The notes under the pieces: model-generated
The model's database searches: none
Seen by the model: the letters and a program-made list of their open reading frames with translations, nothing else
What the model was told of the DNA's origin: nothing
Made by a program: the position numbers and the translations under genes
Shown: positions 29,428 to 35,204 of the stretch, piece by piece
How positions within the stretch are numbered: position 1 is the stretch's first letter
Layout of the letters: each line of letters opens with the position of its first letter
DNA from: Candidatus Woesearchaeota archaeon
Lineage (GTDB): Archaea > Nanobdellota > Nanobdellia > Woesearchaeales > WJKL01
Assembly: GCA_014729145.1 (NCBI GenBank)
Contig: WJKL01000031.1
Span: 1 to 35,204 of the forward strand
DNA: 35,204 nt
Direction of reading: 5' to 3'

Positions 29428-30502
29428 TGTATCTTCTGAGATAAAGAAAGTTGCAAAAGGAGTTTACAGTAAGATCCTTAAAAAGAAACAGCCAGAGCTG
29501 GAATCGCCTTTAAGAAGCTTAAGCAATGTTGAATACAATTCAGACGACGGATATTTTGAGCTGTCAGGAAAGACAAAAAAGAGAACACTAACTGCAGCAA
29601 GCGCAAAGACATTTGCCCAGATACTGAGGATGATGTCTTTGAGCAAGAACTTGATTGAAAAGGATGACATAGCATCAAAAAGAGAGGCTTATTATATATC
29701 TAAAAACTGGGATGAAGCAAGATTCAAGGAACAGCCTGAATCAGACTCAGCAATGGATGATATCGAAGCGATGATGATGGTTAACAGAGAGCAGCTGGGA
29801 TTTATTCCAGAAGAAAAAGGGGGAGAGGTTGCAGGAAAATTAAAGGTAATTGATAAAGATCCTGATACAGGAAAACAACTTAAGATTGACTGCACTAAAT
29901 TTGGAAGTGGAGCTTATTCAATTCCTATATCTGTTGAGCATCTTAAATTCGAAACAAAGGCAAAGTTTGTTCTGGCAATCGAAACAGCAGGTATGTTCCA
30001 AAGGCTTGTAAAGCACAAGTACTGGAAGAAGGCAAATTGTATCTTGGTCTCGATGGGAGGGGTTCCTACAAGGGCATGCAGAAGATTTATCAGGAAGCTA
30101 AGTGAAGACAAAAAGATCCCTGTTTATGTGTTTACAGACGGAGATCCTTATGGGTATGGAAGCATCTACAGGACATTGAAAGTTGGCTCAGGGAATGCTG
30201 CACATATAAATGAATTTTTCTGTGTTCCTAATGCACATTTTATAGGAATAACACCGCAGGATATAGAAGAATACAAGCTTCCGACACACCCTTTGAAAGA
30301 TGTTGATATCAAGAAGATAAAAGATTTGTTAAAGAATGATCCTTTTATCCAGCATCATGCAAAATGGAAAAAAGCACTGAAGAAATTAAAAGCAATGAAA
30401 GTAAGGGCAGAACAGCAGGCTCTTGCAAAGCACGGATTGAATTTTGTAATATCTGATTATCTACCGAAAAAAATAAAAAATAGAAAGACTTGGTTACCTT
30501 AG
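29396..30502 (+). CDS. top6A: DNA topoisomerase VI subunit A
   Basis: 368 aa, Spo11-like DNA-cleaving subunit. The catalytic Tyr lies in [12 protein letters not shown] (Tyr99/Tyr100). The TOPRIM domain has its Glu in [11 protein letters not shown] and the DxD in [33 protein letters not shown] and [18 protein letters not shown] are conserved. The start is inside top6B with 32 bp overlap, giving coupled expression. A perfect hairpin (30519-30539) follows the stop. Confidence 0.97.
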   Translation: MPGKKKRKKSDVSSEIKKVAKGVYSKILKKKQPELESPLRSLSNVEYNSDDGYFELSGKTKKRTLTAASAKTFAQILRMMSLSKNLIEKDDIASKREAYYISKNWDEARFKEQPESDSAMDDIEAMMMVNREQLGFIPEEKGGEVAGKLKVIDKDPDTGKQLKIDCTKFGSGAYSIPISVEHLKFETKAKFVLAIETAGMFQRLVKHKYWKKANCILVSMGGVPTRACRRFIRKLSEDKKIPVYVFTDGDPYGYGSIYRTLKVGSGNAAHINEFFCVPNAHFIGITPQDIEEYKLPTHPLKDVDIKKIKDLLKNDPFIQHHAKWKKALKKLKAMKVRAEQQALAKHGLNFVISDYLPKKIKNRKTWLP

Positions 30503-30518
30503 AAAGTTTTTGAAACTA

Positions 30519-30539
30519 TTTGAAAAGTTTGTTTTCAAA
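30519..30539 (+). terminator. Hairpin after top6A
   Basis: TTTGAAAA (30519-30526) pairs with TTTTCAAA (30532-30539), loop GTTTG, 17 nt after the top6A stop and followed by AGTTTTTT. AT-rich but perfect; may end the pno1-top6B-top6A transcript. The following TTTTTATACT (30543-30552) is the TATA box of the next, leaderless gene. Confidence 0.45.
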
Positions 30540-30572
30540 AGTTTTTTATACTAATTTTAAGTTCTTTAGTAT

Positions 30573-31031
30573 ATGGGGGAATTATCTGATTACGATATAA
30601 AGAAAGTAATCTTATTTATAGGAATTTTTTTAGTGATTATCATTTCTGTACTGATTTATCCTATTGAAGTGCATCCAATTGAGTTTCCTGCCAAAGTTTA
30701 TGTATCTGACAAGCCAAATTTTATAGATATAAAGAATGAGGGAGAGAGAGATGCGCTTGACTTTGGAGGGGTATCTCCAGGATATAAGATAGAGAAGTTC
30801 ATCAATCTTGACATTGGAAGCGAGAGTCCCCCCGCAAAAGTAAGCTTTAAGGTAGAAGGAAATATAGAACAGTTTATCGAGATACCTTCAGGATCTTTTG
30901 TGATAACAGAGCCAGTGAATGTAAGTGTGTATGCAAACATTCCAAAGAGAACAAAACCAGGATATTACAGCGGAAAGGTAACTGTAAAATATAGTCTTAG
31001 CTTGTGGAGAAAATTTCTTAATCTTTTTTAG
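30573..31031 (+). CDS. Membrane-anchored beta-sandwich protein
   Basis: 152 aa. A short cytosolic N-terminus (MGELSDYDIKK) precedes one transmembrane helix (about 12-31); the rest (VHPIEFPAKVYVSDKPNF..., VSFKVEGNIEQFIEIPSG, KPGYYSGKVTVKYSL) looks like an extracytoplasmic Ig-like beta-sandwich. The KPGYYSGKV element resembles the exposed domains of archaeal surface proteins (compare EGGRYNGLI in the 374-aa gene). No family name is secure. A TATA box about 26 nt upstream suggests leaderless expression. Converges on, and overlaps by 14 bp, the next minus-strand gene. Confidence 0.65.
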   Translation: MGELSDYDIKKVILFIGIFLVIIISVLIYPIEVHPIEFPAKVYVSDKPNFIDIKNEGERDALDFGGVSPGYKIEKFINLDIGSESPPAKVSFKVEGNIEQFIEIPSGSFVITEPVNVSVYANIPKRTKPGYYSGKVTVKYSLSLWRKFLNLF

Positions 31032-32094
31032 ATCTTCTGATAATCAATATCACTGATAATATTAAACTGATCATTGCTGAGATTATGTAAATCGGAAGTT
31101 TATTTATAAAGATAAGATTAGAATATATTTTTTCATCTTCTGCATCTATGATTGTGAGTTTTACTTTTTCAGAATTATTTATCTCTATCTTTTGATTTTC
31201 TTTTGGGAAAAGGATGATTTCAATATTTTCATTTTCTTCGGATTTTAATGAGAAGAATGACTTGTAGTAATCAACTGTCAAGGTATTGTAGCTGATCTTA
31301 TTGTCAAGGTCTATTATCTCTGTGGAGAGCTTTTTATCTTTGATCGTGTTTTTTATGTCAAGGTCATTTTTAAGATATGTTGTGTTGAACTCAATTATGG
31401 ACTGCGACAAGATATCATTCTTCTTGTCATAGATAAAAAATGGAATTATGTATCTGTCTTCTTTTATATTTGGGATAAATATCTGGAAATTTAATTTTGT
31501 CTCCTGTTCTGGATCAAGGCTTTCTATGAATTGAGTTCCTGTATGTCGATGAGTTGAGAATATGTAGATGTTTTCTAATTTGTTATCTAGATTATTTTTG
31601 ATATCAAACTGGATGTTGTTAAGCTGCCCTATCTCGAGACTATTCTTTGAAGACAAAGAAATCTTTTTTGTTGACTGCGATTCTTTGTTTCTGTAGATTA
31701 TGCCAAATTCATATTCTTCAGATGTTATGTTTTGCTTTAAATCAGTGGAGATTATATTAAACTTAAGTTTGCTGCTTTGTTTAAGATGGTTAGTTGGGAT
31801 AGCTATACTTTTGGTTATTGTTTCTAAAGGGGATATCATACCAATAGAGGACATATGCTCTTTGTTTCCAATTTCTGACTGGATGTATGAATATACTTTT
31901 TGATTTCCCTTATTTTCAAGGTTTACTGAGATTATTATGGGTTCATTCTGGACTGCTTCTTTATTCAACAGATGTGCTGAACTTTCTATCAATACCTCTT
32001 TTGGAACATTTGCTTTGACATTAATAGACCAAGCGCAACATAATGTTGATGCAAGGATTATTGATAAAATTAAAAGAATAATCTTGATTTTCAT
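31018..32094 (-). CDS. Secreted, C-terminally anchored surface protein
   Basis: 358 aa from the ATG at 32094 (an in-frame ATG at 32118 adds eight residues). MKIKIILLILSIILASTLCCA is a clear signal peptide, possibly with a Cys-containing lipobox-like end. The mature part is beta-rich with repeated Ig-like segments (VNLENKGNQKVYSYIQSEIGN, FDIKNNLDNKLENIYIFS) typical of CARDB-like extracellular domains. The C-terminus has a transmembrane helix (about 330-350) and a basic RRSKKD tail. Probable envelope protein of unknown role. Codon use is AT-richer and Asn/Ile/Lys-richer than the neighbours by eye. Confidence 0.7.
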   Translation of the reverse strand: MKIKIILLILSIILASTLCCAWSINVKANVPKEVLIESSAHLLNKEAVQNEPIIISVNLENKGNQKVYSYIQSEIGNKEHMSSIGMISPLETITKSIAIPTNHLKQSSKLKFNIISTDLKQNITSEEYEFGIIYRNKESQSTKKISLSSKNSLEIGQLNNIQFDIKNNLDNKLENIYIFSTHRHTGTQFIESLDPEQETKLNFQIFIPNIKEDRYIIPFFIYDKKNDILSQSIIEFNTTYLKNDLDIKNTIKDKKLSTEIIDLDNKISYNTLTVDYYKSFFSLKSEENENIEIILFPKENQKIEINNSEKVKLTIIDAEDEKIYSNLIFINKLPIYIISAMISLILSVILIIRRSKKD

Positions 32095-32146
32095 ACAATA
32101 TTCTAGCTTTTTAATCATTTAATTATTTTACTAATTTGCACTGTAG

Positions 32147-32200
32147 GGAATCCTATGTGTGCGAATTCTTTATATGAGTAGAATACCATAATAGGATTCC
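32147..32200. repeat. 10-bp perfect inverted repeat in divergent intergenic region
   Basis: GGAATCCTAT (32147-32156) and ATAGGATTCC (32191-32200) with a 34-nt AT-rich spacer, midway between the minus-strand surface gene and the plus-strand secreted-protein gene. Placement upstream of the CATTTATATATTAG box (32218-32231) suggests an operator or a DNA-loop site. Nothing else coding is seen in 32119-32302. Confidence 0.55.
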
Positions 32201-32302
32201 AGTATACAAAATAGTAACATTTATATATTAGTATATCCATAGTCATTGTATATCAATATTATCCAAAAAAAGATAATATTATTATCTAAAAAGAGGTGCT
32301 AC

Positions 32303-32782
32303 ATGAATAAAAAAATAGCAATGTTGATTGCAGTATTTGTAGTGGGAATTCTTCCTTTAGTTTTAGCCGATACAAGCGACCACGCATATACAGCTTCAGT
32401 AGGGACTGCTTCTAATATCATAATAACTGAGTTAGATACATCATTCAGTAACTGTGCTGTGGCTTCAAGCTGTGATCAAATAACAGACTCTTTAAATATC
32501 CAGAATACTGGAAACACTGCACCATCAACAGGAATAAGTGCTGCATTTACATCAGATGTTGGCGGAGTTTATGGACTTGTTGATGCGACAAACGTGATTC
32601 CTGGAACAAACTTTCAGATTAACAGCGTTGCTTTGACCGCAAACACTTCAACTACAGAAGTTGTTGCTGTTGGAAGTTTAGGAGCAGGAGCTGATTTAAA
32701 TGTTTCAGCCGATCTAAGTATTCCTGGAGGACAAGCGTCTGGAAGTTATAATGGGACAGTTCAGTTAAGCTGGACAGCATAA
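32303..32782 (+). CDS. Small secreted surface protein
   Basis: 159 aa from the ATG at 32303, preceded by GAGGTGCTAC as Shine-Dalgarno; the longer frame from 32246 lacks one. Signal peptide MNKKIAMLIAVFVVGILPLVLA ends in VLA. The mature part is rich in Ser, Thr, Ala, Gly and Asn with almost no Lys, and has a Cys pair (CAVASSC) that could form a disulfide. It looks like a WxL- or beta-sandwich-type secreted protein ending in VQLSWTA. It could be a major S-layer-like or matrix component; unproven. A TATA box about 85 nt upstream gives a ~50-nt leader. Confidence 0.7.
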   Translation: MNKKIAMLIAVFVVGILPLVLADTSDHAYTASVGTASNIIITELDTSFSNCAVASSCDQITDSLNIQNTGNTAPSTGISAAFTSDVGGVYGLVDATNVIPGTNFQINSVALTANTSTTEVVAVGSLGAGADLNVSADLSIPGGQASGSYNGTVQLSWTA

Positions 32783-32819
32783 AATTTTTTTTCTTTTGTT
32801 TACTTTTTTTAATTATACA

Positions 32820-32830
32820 TAAATTTAAAA
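32820..32830 (+). promoter_or_regulatory. TATA box of 374-aa surface gene
   Basis: TAAATTTAAAA centred about 29 nt upstream of the ATG at 32855; no Shine-Dalgarno site, consistent with a leaderless transcript. Confidence 0.45.
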
Positions 32831-32854
32831 GGAAGTAGTGTTATTTTATCTGAT

Positions 32855-33979
32855 ATGGAAGGGATAAAATATCTTTCAATCCTGATATTAGCAATCTTGA
32901 TGTCTAGTTCTAGCTATGCACTAACTATGGAGCGTGCTGATTTTGGATATGCAAAACCAGGAGATAAGATTGTAAAAAATATACTTGTTGGGGCAGATAT
33001 AAGGGACAACACATACCTTATGGATGTTGAAGGAGATATTGCAGATTGGGTATCTGTGAGTCCAAAAGAAATATTTGTTGAAGCATATCATTCTGGAACT
33101 ATAACCCTTGTATTAGATGTTCCTTTAGATGTTGAAGGGGGCAGATATAATGGTTTGATAGTGGCTTCTGGATTGAAGTCAATAAGTTCTGGAGAGGGAG
33201 ATGCTGGAACAGGTTATCTTTTGCAGATAAAGTCTCTTGCAAAAGTTTATGTTACTCAGAATGAATCCCATCTTTCTATCCCTAAAGAAAAGATAGAAGC
33301 ATTGTCTATTCTTGAGCTTGATGCTGACCCTCTTGAAGCTGAAAAAGGAGAAGAAGTTAGGATAGATGTAAGAGTTATCAACAGCGGAACAGAAGATACA
33401 AGCGGTTCCGTCTTTATCGATGTCGAAAAGGAAGGAGAAGCTGTAGAGACATTGAGCACAGATCTTGCAAGATTGGGTGTTGCAGAGGAGAAGACAGTAA
33501 GTTTTTATCTGGATACATCTGATATAGGTGATGGATATTTTGAGATATATGCATCTGCTAAAGTTACAGGAAGCGGAGATGCTCCTAAAAGATACGGACC
33601 TGTTGATTTATTTGTTTCAGGAAAAGAATATCTTTCTGGATATAATATTGGACTTATATCGCTGATACTTCTGCTTATATTGATACTTATACTGTTATAT
33701 ATTAAGAGAGAAACTATCAAAGGATATGTGAAAAGAAAGAAAAATTATGATGTCAAGGCAGAGATAGAAAGGCTGACTGAACAGGAAAAGAGATTAAGGA
33801 AAGCAATAGCTGAGATAACAAAGAAAGTTGGGACAGGAGATGAACTTTTAGATTATATCAAAAATAATCTTAAGAAAGGGCACAGCACCGACGCTATTGA
33901 AGAAAAACTTATTAAGCATGGCGTTTCTAAAAATAAGATAAATCAAGCATTTAAGCGAATTCTGGATGATTTAAAGTAA
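32855..33979 (+). CDS. Surface protein with signal peptide, two beta-sandwich domains, TM and cytosolic helical tail
   Basis: 374 aa. Signal peptide about 1-22 (SILILAILMSSSSYA). Residues 23-140 form a first beta-rich domain (ADFGYAKPGDKIVKNILVGAD, GGRYNGLIVASG). Residues 150-255 form a second, CARDB/NEW3-like domain (GEEVRIDVRVINSGTEDTSGSV, YFEIYASAKV). A transmembrane helix lies at about 265-285, then a basic cytosolic tail with a coiled coil (IERLTEQEKRLRKAIAEI) and a C-terminal helical hairpin. The cytosolic part suggests coupling of the surface to an internal partner. Similar in plan to bacterial WxL-interacting proteins, by analogy only. It follows the small secreted protein by 72 bp. 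Confidence 0.72.
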   Translation: MEGIKYLSILILAILMSSSSYALTMERADFGYAKPGDKIVKNILVGADIRDNTYLMDVEGDIADWVSVSPKEIFVEAYHSGTITLVLDVPLDVEGGRYNGLIVASGLKSISSGEGDAGTGYLLQIKSLAKVYVTQNESHLSIPKEKIEALSILELDADPLEAEKGEEVRIDVRVINSGTEDTSGSVFIDVEKEGEAVETLSTDLARLGVAEEKTVSFYLDTSDIGDGYFEIYASAKVTGSGDAPKRYGPVDLFVSGKEYLSGYNIGLISLILLLILILILLYIKRETIKGYVKRKKNYDVKAEIERLTEQEKRLRKAIAEITKKVGTGDELLDYIKNNLKKGHSTDAIEEKLIKHGVSKNKINQAFKRILDDLK

Positions 33980-33995
33980 GATTTATATATAATTA

Positions 33996-34075
33996 ACTTA
34001 CATATATAGATATATATCTGTATTTTTAGGTTTTTTTCTTAAAAAAGACTTACATATACAGAAAACTTACATACA
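33996..34075 (+). promoter_or_regulatory. Three ACTTACATA direct repeats upstream of HTH gene
   Basis: ACTTACATATA at 33996-34006 and 34048-34058, and ACTTACATACA at 34065-34075. The palindrome AGATATATATCT (34008-34019) and TTTTTTCTTAAAAAAG lie between them. These sit in the 112-bp gap before the duplicated-HTH gene at 34092 and are likely regulator binding sites, perhaps autoregulatory. Confidence 0.5.
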
Positions 34076-34091
34076 TATAGAGAAATAGTTA

Positions 34092-34604
34092 ATGAGTAGA
34101 GTGAAAAAGAGGAAAAATAAAGAGAAAATAAGCTCTTTTCCTAGTTCTCAAGATATTGATATTGATAAATTAAAGTCTTTGTATTACAAACTTAAAGATT
34201 ATATAGAGACTATTGAGAAAAATTCTGGAGAGATTCCTGTGTCTATATTTAACAATAAATTAAGCTCTCTTGAGTCGATATCAAAGTATGCTGTTGAAAA
34301 TATGCAGTTGAGTTATGCTGAGATTAGCAAAATAATGAACAGAAGTGAGAAGACAATCTGGCAGGCTTATAAGAATGCTGTTGAGAAATATCCTTCAAGA
34401 TTTAAGGTTTTGAAATTTGCTGTGACTATTCCTTTATCTAAATTTTCTGATAGAAAATTAAGTGTATTAGAACATATTGTTGAATGGCTCAGAGAAAATT
34501 ATGATTTGAAATTTAGTGAAATTGCTAAGATGATTGCAAGAGATCCAAGAACAGTCTGGACAATTTATTCAAGAGTTAAAAAGAAGCATGAAACAAACAA
34601 ATAA
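34092..34604 (+). CDS. DNA-binding protein with duplicated helix-turn-helix (sigma-region-4-like)
   Basis: 170 aa with a basic N-terminus (SRVKKRKNKEK). Two internal repeats are evident: IPVSIFNNKLSSLESISKY...LSYAEISKIMNRSEKTIWQAYKNA (about 47-94) and IPLSKFSDRKLSVLEHIVEW...LKFSEIAKMIARDPRTVWTIYSRV (about 113-162). Each holds a typical HTH (YAEISKIMNRSEKTIWQAY, FSEIAKMIARDPRTVWTIY) like sigma-70 region 4 or a LuxR/TetR-type recognition helix. A tandem HTH may bind two adjacent sites, and repeated ACTTACATA elements lie just upstream. It overlaps the next gene by 17 bp, so they are coexpressed. Probably regulates the surface-protein region; inferred from position. Confidence 0.75.
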   Translation: MSRVKKRKNKEKISSFPSSQDIDIDKLKSLYYKLKDYIETIEKNSGEIPVSIFNNKLSSLESISKYAVENMQLSYAEISKIMNRSEKTIWQAYKNAVEKYPSRFKVLKFAVTIPLSKFSDRKLSVLEHIVEWLRENYDLKFSEIAKMIARDPRTVWTIYSRVKKKHETNK

Positions 34605-35204
34605 CTGGACATTGAAGCTGTTTGCGTTGATTTTAATAGCTATGCTTAGCCTGAGCTTTGTTTCAGTATTAGCTGACGGAGAAACTGAAGCTGACAGTGG
34701 AAGCAGCGGCTCTGAAGAAATTTCAGAAAGCAGTGATTCTGGAGAAGAACAAAGTTCTGAAAGTTCAAGCGAGAGTTCAGGAGATGCTGATAGCCCAGAT
34801 AGTGGAAGTGATAAAGTAGAGATTGATTCTGACAGCGACAGCTCTGAAGAAATTATTGAAGAAGTTCCAGAAGAGAATGAAGAAGAAGCAATAGAATATG
34901 AATCCACAGATGATACTGCGGAAGACACTGCAGAAGAAACTACTGAAGAAGATTATGGTGCGGATGTTGGAGAAGAGACTGAAGTTGAAGAATTAGATGA
35001 TGGATCTGATGAAGATGTAATCAATGAGACAAATGTTGAGGAGTCAAGTGTAGCAAATGAATCTACCGAATCATCAGATAATGAGACTGCTGATTATGAT
35101 GCTGAGGTTAAGAATGGAACTGATGTTGAAGAAGTAGAAGAAGATTATGATGCAGATGTAAGTGAAGATACTGAAATAGAGGAGACTGAAGAAGATTATG
35201 ATGC
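34588..35204 (+). CDS. Secreted Asp/Glu/Ser-rich repeat protein (3' end outside window)
   Basis: Starts at the ATG at 34588, 17 bp before the stop of the HTH gene, and stays open to the end (205 codons). Signal peptide MKQTNNWTLKLFALILIAML followed by SLSFVSVLA ends at Ala with Asp after it. The mature part is extremely acidic and Ser-rich, with imperfect repeats around EEDYxADVxEdTEvEE (for example TTEEDYGADVGEETEVEE, VEEDYDADVSEDTEIEE). Many Asn-x-Ser/Thr sites (NET, NES, NGT) could be glycosylated. Likely a cell-wall or matrix protein that binds cations. No family recognised. Confidence 0.75.
   Translation, partial: MKQTNNWTLKLFALILIAMLSLSFVSVLADGETEADSGSSGSEEISESSDSGEEQSSESSSESSGDADSPDSGSDKVEIDSDSDSSEEIIEEVPEENEEEAIEYESTDDTAEDTAEETTEEDYGADVGEETEVEELDDGSDEDVINETNVEESSVANESTESSDNETADYDAEVKNGTDVEEVEEDYDADVSEDTEIEETEEDYD

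Noticed and set aside
33996..34075. CRISPR array
   Set aside because: Only three 11-nt AT-rich repeats at irregular spacing; no cas genes.

Overview
This looks like the chromosome of an archaeon, most probably a small-genome DPANN lineage (Woesearchaeota/Pacearchaeota-like). That placement is an inference from gene content. The archaeal signs are direct: DNA topoisomerase VI (both subunits), archaeal DnaG, RNA polymerase subunits D and N in a ribosomal operon, NAC, Sec61-beta, a Pno1/Dim2-type KH protein, SRP (7S) RNA, tRNA introns framed by bulge-helix-bulge folds, and TATA boxes about 25 nt upstream of many start codons (leaderless genes). Bacterial-type pieces are mixed in: DNA gyrase subunit A and a LeuRS with a bacterial-style core. 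The DNA is AT-rich and there are no transposons, prophage or CRISPR arrays.

Layout. 1-6.5 kb: 3' end of gyrA, a THUMP protein with a decayed methyltransferase motif, RNase P RNA, Sec61-beta, NAC, a nucleotidyltransferase with a HEPN-like tail, two helical proteins coupled to a MinD-like ATPase, and a membrane protein. 6.5-8.0 kb: a CorC/CNNM protein on the minus strand and tRNA-His with two introns. 8.1-12.1 kb: the classical archaeal operon S13-S4-S11-RpoD-(tRNA-Leu)-L18e-L13-S9-RpoN, headed by a TATA box and a long leader hairpin. 12.2-14.9 kb: leuS.

14.9-18.1 kb, minus strand: the most unusual part. A 2-isopropylmalate/citramalate synthase-like gene is preceded by two unrecognised ORFs. 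Three micro-ORFs (29, 24 and 23 aa, very rich in Leu/Ile/Val and sharing an ILN(L/M) motif) alternate with these genes. Each micro-ORF is followed at or just after its stop codon by a hairpin and then by the Shine-Dalgarno site of the next gene. The SRP RNA gene lies just upstream, and a 14-nt stretch complementary to its conserved helix-8 region sits between SRP RNA and the promoter of this locus.

18.2-27.0 kb: a metallo-beta-lactamase-fold protein lacking most of its metal motif, a presenilin-like membrane protease, a COG1325-type RNA-binding protein, TrpRS, a HerA-like ATPase, a secreted parvulin-thioredoxin fusion, DnaG, and a ~700-bp non-coding stretch packed with inverted repeats and candidate RNAs. 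27.1-30.5 kb: Pno1-like KH protein and Top6B-Top6A. 30.5-35.2 kb: a cell-surface region with membrane-anchored beta-sandwich proteins, a small secreted protein, a duplicated-HTH regulator behind repeated ACTTACATA elements, and a secreted Asp/Glu/Ser-rich repeat protein that runs off the end.

The window mostly serves information processing (replication/topology, transcription, translation, RNA processing, protein targeting and folding), followed by a cell-envelope locus.
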